Source: JAJPHW01 sp963771505
GTDB taxonomy: Bacteria > Acidobacteriota > Terriglobia > Terriglobales > Acidobacteriaceae
Reading direction: 5' to 3'
DNA: 64,000 nucleotides
Assembly: GCA_963771505.1 (NCBI GenBank)
Contig: CAVYTO010000002.1
Coordinates: 310,001-374,000 of the forward strand
Shown here: in pieces, positions 16,396 to 24,623 of the stretch
Numbering within the stretch: position 1 is the first letter of the stretch
How the letters are laid out: each line of letters begins with the position of its first letter
The notes under the pieces: generated by a model
Databases searched by the model: none
The model's input: only the letters and a program-made list of their open reading frames with translations
What the model was told of the DNA's origin: nothing
Translations under genes and position numbers: made by a program

Positions 16396-17724
16396 ATGCC
16401 TTCCGAGTCGCAGAAGACGTTTTATCTCGAAACGTTCGGTTGCCAGATGAACGTCCACGATTCTGAAAAGGTCGTGGGGACGCTTCTGTCTGAAGGCTAC
16501 CGCCAGGTCGATACCGTCGAAGAAGCCGGGCTGGTGCTTTATAACACCTGTTCCATCCGCGACAAAGCCGAGCAGAAGGTCTTTAACCGGCTTTCGGACT
16601 ACAAGAAATATAAGAAGCAAGGCAAGACTTTCGGCGTTCTGGGTTGCGTGGCGCAGCAGGAAGGCGAAAAGATATTTGACCGTGCGCCTTACGTTTCGCT
16701 GGTGGCGGGGTCGGCGTCATACCGCAACCTGCCGCAGATGCTGGTGCAGATCGAAGCAGGGAACCAGCGCGTAACTGGCCTCGACGACCGGGAAACCGAC
16801 GAATGCTTCGAGACGGAATTCACTTCGCGGACGAATCCTCACCGCGGTTATATCACCATCATTGAAGGCTGCGACAAGTTCTGCGCATATTGCGTCGTCC
16901 CCTACACGCGCGGGAAAGAGCGCAGCCGCAGTTCGGCCTCGGTAGTCGAAGAAGCCCGGCAGATGGCCGGGCTGGGCTACACAGAAATCCAACTGCTGGG
17001 CCAGAATGTAAATTCTTATAAAGATCCGGCAGGGAAGACCACGTTCGCCGAATTGCTGGTAGCGGTGGGCGAACTGGCGGGCATTCGGCGGGTGCGGTTT
17101 ACGACGTCGCATCCGAGAGATTTCGGACGGGACATCGTGGATGCCATCGACTCGACCCCAACTCTGTGCGACCACGTGCATTTGCCGGTGCAAAGCGGGT
17201 CGTCGAAGATATTGGGAGCCATGGACCGGCTCTACACGCGGGAGCAATATCTGGAGCGCATCTCGTGGATCAAGTCCGCGAAGCGTGAGATCAGCATCAC
17301 AAGCGATATGATCGTCGGCTTTCCCGGTGAAACCGAGCAGGATTTCGAGGAAACGATTTCGTTGCTCGAAGTTGTGCAGTTCGACGCAATCTTCGGCTTT
17401 AAGTATTCGCCGCGCCCGAATACGCCTTCATTAAGCATGGAGGACGCTCTTCCGGACGAGGAGAAAGCGCGGAGGCTCAACATATTGCTCGAACGGCAGC
17501 GGCAGATTCAGCGAGAGAGCTACCAGAAGCACTTAGGGCAAATGCTTGAAGCGATGGTTGAAGGACGCAACGAGGCGCGCGGACAGTGGATGGGCCGAAC
17601 TTCGCAAAATAAAACGTTGAATTTCGTCGCTCCGGAGGGCGTGACGCTTCAGTCTGGCAGCTATGTTCCAGTCAAGGTCACAACCTGCTTTCCGAACAGC
17701 CTTTTGGGTGAACTGGCGGTTTAA
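16396..17724 (+). CDS. miaB: tRNA-2-methylthio-N6-dimethylallyladenosine synthase MiaB
   Basis: MiaB adds the 2-methylthio group to i6A at position 37 of tRNAs. The 442-residue product has the N-terminal UPF0004 domain with an auxiliary cluster (FYLETFGCQMN, NTCSIR, LGCVAQ). The radical SAM CxxxCxxC motif is in GCDKFCAYCVVPYTRG, and a TRAM domain is at the C-terminus (MLEAMVEGRNEARG...VPVKVT). The ATG at 16396 starts right at the conserved region; an in-frame ATG at 16363 would add 11 unconserved residues. The stop TAA overlaps the strong AAGGAGGA site of the next gene, so the two are probably co-transcribed. Confidence 0.95.
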   Translation: MPSESQKTFYLETFGCQMNVHDSEKVVGTLLSEGYRQVDTVEEAGLVLYNTCSIRDKAEQKVFNRLSDYKKYKKQGKTFGVLGCVAQQEGEKIFDRAPYVSLVAGSASYRNLPQMLVQIEAGNQRVTGLDDRETDECFETEFTSRTNPHRGYITIIEGCDKFCAYCVVPYTRGKERSRSSASVVEEARQMAGLGYTEIQLLGQNVNSYKDPAGKTTFAELLVAVGELAGIRRVRFTTSHPRDFGRDIVDAIDSTPTLCDHVHLPVQSGSSKILGAMDRLYTREQYLERISWIKSAKREISITSDMIVGFPGETEQDFEETISLLEVVQFDAIFGFKYSPRPNTPSLSMEDALPDEEKARRLNILLERQRQIQRESYQKHLGQMLEAMVEGRNEARGQWMGRTSQNKTLNFVAPEGVTLQSGSYVPVKVTTCFPNSLLGELAV

Positions 17725-17735
17725 GGAGGATCACA

Positions 17736-18221
17736 GTGGAAGTCGAAATGAAAATTCGCGGACTCATGGTGGATCCGGTCACCAACATGCCGATCGTCAT
17801 CCTGAAAGATTCGGGCAGCGACACGGTGCTGCCGATCTGGGTTGGGGTTTACGAGGCCAACGCAATCGCGCTCGAGATAGAAAAAGTCGCGACGCCGCGG
17901 CCCATGACGCACGATCTGATTAAAAACGTCCTAATGGGGTTGGATACGCAAGTCCACAAAGTGGTCGTGACCGAACTGCGGGAAGATACGTTTTACGCGG
18001 TGATCTGGATGGAACGCGCCGGGCATATCGTGAGCATCGATTCTCGTCCGTCAGACGCCCTGGCGCTGGCGCTCCGCGTGGATTGTCCGATCTTTGTGGA
18101 TGACGATGTGCTGAAACATTCGAAACTCGTGGCCAGCATGTCGGACAAGGCCAGCGCGGAAGAGCTGCGCAAATGGCTGGAAGGGCTGAATGACGAAGAT
18201 TTGGGGCGGTACAAGATGTAA
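17736..18221 (+). CDS. Bifunctional nuclease (BFN / DUF151) family protein
   Basis: The 161-residue product matches the BFN/DUF151 family along most of its length: IRGLMVDPVTNMPIVILKD, LPIWVGVYEANAIALEIE, RPMTHDLIKNVL, VVVTELREDTFYAVIW and SIDSRPSDALALALRV. A UVR-like helical end follows (ASAEELRKWLEGLNDEDLGRYK). Some plant members act on DNA and RNA; the bacterial role is not settled. The GTG at 17736 was chosen because AAGGAGGA lies five bases upstream; ATG at 17748 is the alternative. It is often found next to miaB, as here. Confidence 0.9.
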   Translation: MEVEMKIRGLMVDPVTNMPIVILKDSGSDTVLPIWVGVYEANAIALEIEKVATPRPMTHDLIKNVLMGLDTQVHKVVVTELREDTFYAVIWMERAGHIVSIDSRPSDALALALRVDCPIFVDDDVLKHSKLVASMSDKASAEELRKWLEGLNDEDLGRYKM

Positions 18222-18346
18222 GGCTTCGCTGCATCAAATTATTACATTGGCATCAAAGCCTTGAAAGCGCATCATTATAAGGAATGCGCACCACGGTCAA
18301 TATTGACGACGACGTAGCGGTTCTTGTCAATCGATATGCGGAGAGC

Positions 18347-18794
18347 GATAGTGTCCTATTAGTGCGTTGAAAGGTCCTTACTTCGAGGATTTCGTAGGCA
18401 ATAGCGCATTTGCTGGACTGGCAAGGAAGTTTGATCGCGAAACGACAGGCTTACCTAATTTATTCTCCAGCCCTTATTCGCGCATCCCCTGCTACTTTGC
18501 CGCTAGAGACGAGCGGCTCTTGCGTTTGAACTTACTCATACTAATTTTCGGCTCGATTATGTCCTTTCTTCTCGGAAAGGGCTATTACGAATCCTTTCGC
18601 AGTGGCGTCCTCACAATCAAAGGCGGAACCCTTCGCCGGGACAAGCAACCGATCAGCTACTGGATTGGTATGGTTATAGGGACTCTTGTATTTCTCGCTA
18701 TTGTATCCGTAACTGCGGTTATGGCGTTCCTTGTATGCGTGGGTTATACCGGGGTTCAAAGTAGCCCCTAGCAACGCACTAATAGGACACCACC
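18347..18794. mobile_element. 448-bp inverted-repeat element with passenger gene, no transposase
   Basis: The ends are 23-bp inverted repeats (18347-18369 and 18772-18794). The inner 18 bases, CAACGCACTAATAGGACA, are perfect and there are two mismatches in the outer five. The element is flanked by the 8-bp direct repeat CGGAGAGC (18339-18346 and 18795-18802), a clear target-site duplication. It carries one open frame and no transposase, so it would need one supplied elsewhere. Eight-base duplications and GG-type ends are known in families such as IS1595 and ISL3, but I cannot assign it. Confidence 0.85.
18367..18771 (+). CDS. Passenger membrane protein of the inverted-repeat element
   Basis: This 134-codon frame fills the element. 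It starts with TTG inside the left inverted repeat and stops one base before the right one. There are two hydrophobic segments, at about 52-70 (LRLNLLILIFGSIMSFLLG) and 98-126 (YWIGMVIGTLVFLAIVSVTAVMAFL). Between them is a short basic stretch (FRSGVLTIKGGTLRRDKQP) like that of many small bacterial membrane proteins. An ATG at 18559 would give a 70-residue version. I do not recognise the function. Confidence 0.5.
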   Translation: MKGPYFEDFVGNSAFAGLARKFDRETTGLPNLFSSPYSRIPCYFAARDERLLRLNLLILIFGSIMSFLLGKGYYESFRSGVLTIKGGTLRRDKQPISYWIGMVIGTLVFLAIVSVTAVMAFLVCVGYTGVQSSP

Positions 18795-18953
18795 CGGAGA
18801 GCCGGTCTGTTGCTCTTGGCAATGCGATCTCTGAATTGGTGCGCCGAGGGGTCACCGCCCCATTACAGACGCGTTTAGTTAATGGATTTCACATTGCCGT
18901 TCTCCCAGCGAACTCCCACAAAGTGACCCCGGCGGACGTAAAGCGCCTACTCG

Positions 18954-19234
18954 ATGAAGAGTGAAGGCGGTCTACTTTTCGAAGTGAACGTCCTGATCGG
19001 ACTGTTCTGGCCTTATCCGAAAATCTGGAACACCCGGCGCACCGGTTTTGGAGTTGCGATATCGGAATTCGTGAGACCGTAGCCCCAGTCGCTGAAATAA
19101 TTGGTCATCGGCAAATTACAGATGCTTACCTGCTAGGGTTGGTGATTCGGAACAAAGGGCAACTGGTTACAAACGATCGCAGTATAGCGGGCATGGCGCG
19201 AGGCCAGAACAGGCCTTGTGTCGAAGTAATCTAG
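18954..19234 (+). pseudogene. VapC-like PIN toxin remnant with internal deletion
   Basis: The ATG at 18954 overlaps the antitoxin end and gives LLFEVNVLIGLFWPY, the PIN-domain start with its first acidic metal site (DVNVL in most VapCs, EVNVL here). After WPY the frame shifts by two. HPAHRFW, then HRQITDAYLLGLVIRNKGQLVTNDRSI, the PIN C-terminal half, are read in the other frame to the TAG at 19232. About 40-45 residues expected in between are missing. VapC toxins are RNases of about 130-140 residues; this one cannot be functional. Confidence 0.8.
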
Positions 19235-19326
19235 CCTGCACGGCATCCGGGCCTTGCTGCTTTACATAATACCTGTTATCGGACATTGCACAAACGTTTA
19301 ATCTGTGGGTTGGATACCTGAGCCCC

Positions 19327-20935
19327 TCAGCCGATCTTCATGACTCGTAGGTCCCGCCCGGTCATCTCGGTCGGTTCGTCGATCCCTAACATTCCAAGGA
19401 CCGTGGGCGAGATATCGCGTAGCGAGCCTCCGGGGCTCAGCGAGAACTTCGCGTTGTTTTCTGCTACGACGATGAATGGCACGGGATTTGTCGTATGCGC
19501 GGTGTGCGGGCCACCGGTTGCCGGATCGATTAATTGCTCGGCGTTTCCATGATCGGCGGTGATGAGCATCGCTCCGCCGCGAGCCCGGACGGCTTGTTCA
19601 ATCCGCCCGAGGCAGGCGTCAACGGTTTCGACGGCGATAATTGTCGGCTCGATTTTTCCCGAGTGGCCGACCATGTCGGCGTTGGCGAAGTTGACGATGA
19701 TGACGTCGAATGAACCCTGCTCGACGGCCTTTACGACTTTGTCGGCAATTCCAGCCGCCGACATTTCCGGCTTCAGATCGTAAGTCGCAACTTTTGGCGA
19801 TTGGACCATCTCGCGCTCCTCGCCGGGAAAGGGCTGCTCGACGCCTCCGTTAAAAAAGTAGGTGACGTGAGCATATTTTTCGGTTTCCGCCACGCGCAGA
19901 TTGCGCAGGTTCATTTGCGCCATCACATTCGCGAGAATATTATTCATCGATTCCGGGGCGATGACGACCGGAAGCTTGTACTTCTTGTCGTATTGCGTCA
20001 TGCAGATATAGGTGAGATTTTTTGGTCCCTGATCGGCTGGAAGCGTGGCACTCAGGTCCGCGGCGCCGGGGAGATCGTTTCCGGCTTGATCGTTGAGTCC
20101 GCTGTTGCGAGTGAGTGCGCGCGTGATTTCGCGAACCCGATCAGCGCGAAAATTGAAGCAGATGCAAGAATCGTCGTCCCGAATCGTAGCTGTCGAAGCG
20201 CTCGCGTTACCGCAAGCGAACGGAATGATGAATTCGTCCATGACTCCGCGATTGTAAGATTCGGTAATTCCCTGCACCGGATCCTCGTATCGCCCGCCCT
20301 CGGCCTGGCCGAAAACCATCGCCTTGTAGGCTTTCGCGATCCGGTCCCAGCGAAGATCGCGGTCCATCGCGTAGTAGCGTCCGCTCACGGTTGCGATTTT
20401 GCCGATGTTGTATTCGCGAATCTGCCGTTGCAGTTGCTGCATGTAGCCGGACCCGTTGGAGGGCAGTGTGTCGCGGCCGTCCATGAAGGCATGAATGAAG
20501 ACCCTATCAAGGCCTTGCTCCTTGGCCATTTTCAACAGCGCATACAAATGAGTCTGGTAGGAGTGAACGCCGCCATCGGACAAGAGTCCGAAAAGATGCA
20601 GGCGTCTCTCCACCGACTGCCGCATTCTTCATGGCTTTCAGCAGCGCAGGATCGTGGAAGAATTCGCCGTTTCTGATCATCAACTCGATGCGGGTGCTGT
20701 CCATATGAACAATGCGGCCCGCGCCGATGTTTAGGTGGCCCACTTCGCTATTTCCCATCTGGCCATCGGGCAGGCCAACCGCATGGCCGCTGGTTTGAAT
20801 CAAAGTATTAGGAAAGTCCCGCAACAGCCGGTCGTACACCGGCTTGCGTGCCAGGGCTATGGCGTTGGCTTCGATCTTGGGACTGTAACCCCAGCCGTCG
20901 AGAATCACGAGAACTAGCGGTTTCGGGCGGTTCAT
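19327..20935 (-). pseudogene. gpmI: Phosphoglycerate mutase GpmI, frameshifted
   Basis: This is the cofactor-independent phosphoglycerate mutase of glycolysis, read in two frames. The N-terminal part (20935 to about 20620) has LVILDGWGYSP and the phospho-Ser loop DGQMGNSEVGHLNIG (Ser63). The C-terminal part (about 20625-19327) has LHLFGLLSDGGVHS, FMDGRDTLP, ITADHGNAEQL and GGPHTAHTTNPVPF. All metal and active-site blocks are present. Removing one G from the GCGGCAG run near 20619-20622 restores KAMKNAQSVERRLHLFG. It is either a real one-base insertion or a sequencing error; the rest of the gene shows no decay. Confidence 0.9.
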
Positions 20936-20982
20936 TGAGTCTTCTCCCGCGCAGCTTCAAAAAGTCGAAGAAAGAATCTAAC

Positions 20983-21522
20983 ATGGATGCAGCACTTCTA
21001 CTCAACGGAGACGGAGCGATGGCCATCGATGAGTTGTTGTTGTCGGAATTTGATGCGGAAATAAAAAACACGCGCGTGATGCTGGAGCGCGTACCTTACG
21101 AAAATACCGGGTTTGCGCCGCACCCGAAGTCGATGACACTCGACAAGTTGGCGGTCCACGTCGCAGAGTTGCCCAATTTTGGGGTGACGATCCTGACGAC
21201 AGAAGAATTGGATTTCTCGAAGGAGCCGCAGCGTGAGCGTCCGGCGTTTGCCGCCGCTGCGCTGATGAAAGCGTTTGACGAGGGAGCTGCCAAGGCCCGC
21301 GCCGCGCTGCAAAAGATTTCTGACGAGGATTGGACGCGCAATTGGAAGCTCAGTTTTCAGGGTAAGCAGATCTTTAACGGATCGAAGTTCACCGCATACC
21401 GCATGATGTTCATGAATCACCTGATTCACCACCGTGCTCAGCTTGGGGTTTATCTGCGCTTGAATGACAAACCTTTGCCGGCGATCTATGGGCCTTCCGC
21501 TGACGACAAGATGGGGTTCTAA
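20983..21522 (+). CDS. DinB-family (DUF1993/DinB-like) protein
   Basis: The 179-residue product is a four-helix DinB-like protein, a metal-binding fold used by thiol transferases and by many proteins of unknown role. Likely metal-ligand His residues are in LAVHVAELPNF and in FMNHLIHHRAQLGVYLRL, the most conserved family block. ATG at 20983 was chosen; ATG at 21019 (MAIDELLLSEFDAEI) would start closer to the conserved helix. It is divergent from gpmI with a 47-base gap, so promoters must overlap. The substrate is unknown. Confidence 0.8.
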   Translation: MDAALLLNGDGAMAIDELLLSEFDAEIKNTRVMLERVPYENTGFAPHPKSMTLDKLAVHVAELPNFGVTILTTEELDFSKEPQRERPAFAAAALMKAFDEGAAKARAALQKISDEDWTRNWKLSFQGKQIFNGSKFTAYRMMFMNHLIHHRAQLGVYLRLNDKPLPAIYGPSADDKMGF

Positions 21523-21559
21523 GCTGAAGGGTTTCGGTGCAATTGGACAACTGCCGAAG

Positions 21560-22570
21560 ATGTGGCGGGATGTTCTGATCGGCTTGGCGTTCGTCGTGTT
21601 GTTGACTCCGCTGCTATGTCCACAGTCACAGCTGCCAGAAGGGTCGATCAAGGGTTCTATATTCGATCCGACAGGAGCGGTTGTCGCCGGGGCCATCGTT
21701 CGCTTGTCCAAGGCAGGGGCGAGTGCCCCGCAGCAATCTCACTCCGGCGATGATGGAAGCTTCATCTTTCAAAATGTGTCAGCGGGCAATTATCGGCTGA
21801 CGGTTTCCGCAACCTCGTTCGCCCCGCAAACTGTTTCCGCTAACCTGAGCGCGGGCCAGAACCTCGAAATTCCTCACATTATGTTGGCGCTTGCGACCAC
21901 GACCACCGACGTCAGAGTTTCAGAGACGATCGAGCAGGTGGCGGAAGATCAGGTGAAAGATCAGGAGCAGCAGAGAGTTTTGGGAGTGATCCCAAACTTC
22001 TACGTGAGCTATGTGCCGGATGCGGTCGCGCTCGAGCCCCGGCAAAAGTTCGGATTGGCCTGGAAATCGATCATCGATCCGTCCGCTTTTGTGATCACCG
22101 GCGTCATCGCCGGCATCGAGCAGGCCACCGATACGTTCAACGGTTACGGTCAGGGAGCGCAGGGCTACGCGAAGCGCTATGGCGCGGCCTACGCGGATTT
22201 CGTTGACGGAACGATCCTCACCGGAGCGGTTCTCCCAGTGATCTTCAAGCAGGACCCCCGCTATTTTTACAAAGGCACCGGCAGCACAAAGGCGAGAATC
22301 GAATATGCCATGGCGATGTCGGTGATCTGCAAGGGCGACAACGGGCATTGGCAGGCGAATTACTCGAGCATTGTCGGGAATCTGGCGGCAGGCGGAATTT
22401 CGAATCTCTATTATCCGGCGGCGGACCGCAACGGCGCAGCACTTACATTCGAAAATGCAGCCATTGGAATTGCTGGCAGCGCCGCGGGAAACATCATTCA
22501 GGAATTTTTGCTACCCAGGCTGACGCCGCACAAGCCAGGAATGAATTCAGCTGCTCGAACGAAGCAATAA
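21560..22570 (+). CDS. Exported protein with carboxypeptidase-regulatory-like domain
   Basis: This protein of about 336 residues has a signal peptide (WRDVLIGLAFVVLLTPLLC). A CarboxypepD-reg-like beta-sandwich spans about 28-110 (GSIKGSIFDPTGAVVAGAIVRLSKAG...GNYRLTVSA). A second part of about 200 residues (FGLAWKSIIDPSAFVITGVIAGIEQ...QDPRYFYKGTG) recurs in acidobacterial proteins. The glycine-rich aromatic end (TFENAAIGIAGSAAGNIIQEFLLPRL) could associate with membrane. It lacks the TonB-dependent barrel that follows this domain in many acidobacterial proteins. The ATG at 21560 was preferred because it begins the signal peptide. Confidence 0.7.
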   Translation: MWRDVLIGLAFVVLLTPLLCPQSQLPEGSIKGSIFDPTGAVVAGAIVRLSKAGASAPQQSHSGDDGSFIFQNVSAGNYRLTVSATSFAPQTVSANLSAGQNLEIPHIMLALATTTTDVRVSETIEQVAEDQVKDQEQQRVLGVIPNFYVSYVPDAVALEPRQKFGLAWKSIIDPSAFVITGVIAGIEQATDTFNGYGQGAQGYAKRYGAAYADFVDGTILTGAVLPVIFKQDPRYFYKGTGSTKARIEYAMAMSVICKGDNGHWQANYSSIVGNLAAGGISNLYYPAADRNGAALTFENAAIGIAGSAAGNIIQEFLLPRLTPHKPGMNSAARTKQ

Positions 22571-22576
22571 GGAATG

Positions 22577-23080
22577 CTAATGCTGGGGCGAAAACAGCAA
22601 GGTTGGCGAGCTGTCCGGGTTTTCGAGTTCTCGTTCGAGCCGAAGCCCCAGGCTCTCGAGCAGCCTGATCGATTTGTGATTAGCTGACTTCGTGACCGCA
22701 ACCACGCGACGCATCCCGAGATGAGATCCAGCGTATTCGATCACTGCATGAGCGGCTTCGCTTGCGTAGCCTTGTCCGCAGAATCGCGCTAGAAACGCAA
22801 AGCCGATATCTGGATCGTCGAGATAATCTCGCTTGAGCAAGCCACAAATGCCAATTGGCTCGCCGCCTTTCAACTCGACCACATAAAGACCGAAGCCGAG
22901 GCGGTCGTACATTTCAATCGGCCCGTTGGTGATGTAGGCGCGCGCGTCATCCAGCGTGCGGACGCCTTTGTCGCCGATGAACTCGATCCAGTCGGGTTGA
23001 TTCACCAGTTCGTGAATGAACGGCGCGTCTTCGAGAGTCAGGTGGCGAAGGTTGAGGCGCGAAGTTTCGATGACGATCAC
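22577..23080 (-). CDS. GNAT N-acetyltransferase, RimJ/RimL type
   Basis: This 167-residue acetyltransferase of the RimJ/RimL-like branch starts with IETSRLNLRHLTLEDAPFIHELVNQPDWIEFIG. It has the GLYVVELKGGEPIGICGLLKR strands and the acetyl-CoA loop region ARFCGQGYASEAAHAVIEYA. NHKSIRLLESLGLRLERE, near the C-terminus, is the usual last motif. The substrate (protein N-terminus or a small molecule) cannot be told. It converges on the preceding gene with six bases between stops. Confidence 0.85.
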   Translation of the reverse strand: MIVIETSRLNLRHLTLEDAPFIHELVNQPDWIEFIGDKGVRTLDDARAYITNGPIEMYDRLGFGLYVVELKGGEPIGICGLLKRDYLDDPDIGFAFLARFCGQGYASEAAHAVIEYAGSHLGMRRVVAVTKSANHKSIRLLESLGLRLERELENPDSSPTLLFSPQH

Positions 23081-23105
23081 AAAACCGCCTGTCGATAAGC
23101 TGGTT

Positions 23106-23654
23106 CTACTGCTGAGTGCCTGATTTGTTCGCGGCGGCTTTCTTTTCTTTGGCGCGGTCGTCGGCCGCCATCCGCTTCACTTTTTGCATAACGGCGTCCA
23201 TCTGTTTCTGCATGCGGCCGTAGGAAGCCTGCATGGATTCTGAAGTCAGCGCAGGCATTTCGTGTAGAGCTTTTTGTCCTGTGGGAGAGGCGTAGAACGT
23301 GGTCATGGCCGCAATGTCGGTGTTGTTGAAGTGCTTCTGGTAAATCGGAATCATGTCGTCAAGCATGCCATCTACCGGCATGTCTTTCAGCATCGCATCC
23401 ATCTCGTTGTCGTAATTGGTAAGGCGGGCTTCGGTAATGGTGGGGTCGTTCCGCTTTAGCGTCTCGTGAACCATCTCGCGCTGCTGCTTCATAACGACGT
23501 CGAGGGTCAGCCGCATCTGCTGCCTGACCTGCATCACATCGAAAAGTTTCTGCACGTCTTCTCTGGAGGCGGGAACGCCAGCCGGATTGGCATCTTGCGC
23601 GAAAGTCAACGACGAAAGAATCAAGACTGCGGCAGCGAAAAGAAAGTGTTTCAT
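23106..23654 (-). CDS. DUF2059 exported protein, copy 1
   Basis: The 182-residue product has a signal peptide (MKHFLFAAAVLILSSLTFA) and a helical DUF2059 domain: VQKLFDVMQVRQQM, MLDDMIPIYQKHFNNTDIAAMTTFYASPTGQKAL. The C-terminus is Lys/Ala-rich. The start at 23654 places the signal peptide at the N-terminus; a longer frame exists. It is a paralogue of the product of 24006-24554, same strand, 351 bases away. The role of DUF2059 is not established. Confidence 0.8.
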   Translation of the reverse strand: MKHFLFAAAVLILSSLTFAQDANPAGVPASREDVQKLFDVMQVRQQMRLTLDVVMKQQREMVHETLKRNDPTITEARLTNYDNEMDAMLKDMPVDGMLDDMIPIYQKHFNNTDIAAMTTFYASPTGQKALHEMPALTSESMQASYGRMQKQMDAVMQKVKRMAADDRAKEKKAAANKSGTQQ

Positions 23655-24005
23655 GGGTGCCTCTGCAAGCATTGTCGTGGAGATGATGGATTTGGGCAAT
23701 GGGATGGTTGATGCTGGCAGGAGCGCCCGACCGAGATCTTTTAGGAGGTTCGGGTCGCGCAGCGCTTCAGCGCTGCGAAGTAAATCCGTGGCTAGATACA
23801 CGCCCCGCATGGGCGAGTTTGTCGCCGGCTATTTTGCGCCCTGCGGGGCGAGATCGAACTTGCAAGTCTAATCGCAGCGGTGAACCGCTGCGCCACCCAA
23901 AAAGATGGCTACCAACAAAGGTCTTCGATCTCCTTAGGCAGCGGATCGTTGAAATCGATATCGGCTGGCGCGGCGGACTGCATCGTGAGGAGCTGTTCCG
24001 TGTCT
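23655..24005. repeat. Palindrome-rich 351-base spacer between the two DUF2059 genes
   Basis: There is no gene here. The stretch holds hairpins CGCAGCGC-TTCA-GCGCTGCG (23758-23777), CGCCC/CGGGGCG near 23837-23850 and CGCAGCGG-TGAA-CCGCTGCG (23873-23892). The first and third share a stem sequence and are probably members of one dispersed repeat family. Confidence 0.55.
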
Positions 24006-24554
24006 CTAGTTCGAGGAATTTTTGGCGCCAGCCTTTTTATCTTCTTCCGCCATTTTCGCTACCTGTTCTTTGATACGCGCTTGTATTTCTGGAAGCCTCT
24101 TCGTCATGACATCCCCGCCCGCCTGCATGGCTTCTTTCGTAAGGGCAGGGGTTTCGTTTTGAATCTTCTGGCCCACAGGACTGGTGTAGAACGCAATCAG
24201 AGCATCAAGGTCTTCTTTTGAAAAATGCCGTTGGTAGATGGGAATCATTGCTTCGATCATTTCGTCAGTCGGGAAGTCTTTCATCGAAACATCGACGATG
24301 CTGTCTGCCCGTTCGATGTCTCTCTGCGTAGCGTCCGGCTTGCGGAGCTTCAGAGATTGCTCGGCACCCCTTCTCATCTGAACTTTCATGTTGTCCATAA
24401 CTTCAATCATCCGCGTTCTGACTTGCATAAGGTCCATGAAACGAATGACCTCGTCGCGGGTGGATTGATCGACTGCCGGGGCGGCGGCAACTTGACCGAA
24501 TAACGGCAAGGAGAAAGCTAATGAAAAGATTGCGATGGCGAAGCGGGTTTTCAT
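24006..24554 (-). CDS. DUF2059 exported protein, copy 2
   Basis: This 182-residue protein is the same length and plan as the product at 23106-23654. It has a signal peptide (MKTRFAIAIFSLAFSLPLFGQ) and a helical domain with VIRFMDLMQVRTRM, MIEAMIPIYQRHFSKEDLDALIAFYTSPVGQKI and a basic tail. The two copies share the IPIYQ-HF and FY-SP-GQK core but differ elsewhere, so the duplication is old. It sits 69 bases downstream of enolase on the same strand and may be read from that promoter. Confidence 0.8.
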   Translation of the reverse strand: MKTRFAIAIFSLAFSLPLFGQVAAAPAVDQSTRDEVIRFMDLMQVRTRMIEVMDNMKVQMRRGAEQSLKLRKPDATQRDIERADSIVDVSMKDFPTDEMIEAMIPIYQRHFSKEDLDALIAFYTSPVGQKIQNETPALTKEAMQAGGDVMTKRLPEIQARIKEQVAKMAEEDKKAGAKNSSN

Positions 24555-24623
24555 AGACGGCTCCTGGCGAATGGGCGCATGGCCATTCTAGTTTGCGTTG
24601 TTTGCGGTTACAACAGGGATTTA

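Larger units (their letters stand above)
18284..18964 (+). pseudogene. VapB-like antitoxin gene interrupted by an insertion element
   Basis: Codons 1-21 (MRTTVNIDDDVAVLVNRYAES, 18284-18346) are the ribbon-helix-helix start of a VapB-type antitoxin. The remainder is found in frame at 18803-18964 (RSVALGNAISELVRRGV...VTPADVKRLLDEE). A 448-bp element plus one copy of the 8-bp duplication CGGAGAGC separates them. Removing 18347-18802 leaves a continuous 74-codon gene. In the present state the N-terminal half would end soon after the junction. The ancestral protein would have repressed its own operon and neutralised the VapC encoded next to it. Confidence 0.85.

Noticed and set aside
23700..23900. 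Degenerate CRISPR-like array
   Set aside because: The repeats are palindromes of different lengths with no regular spacing or conserved direct repeat.
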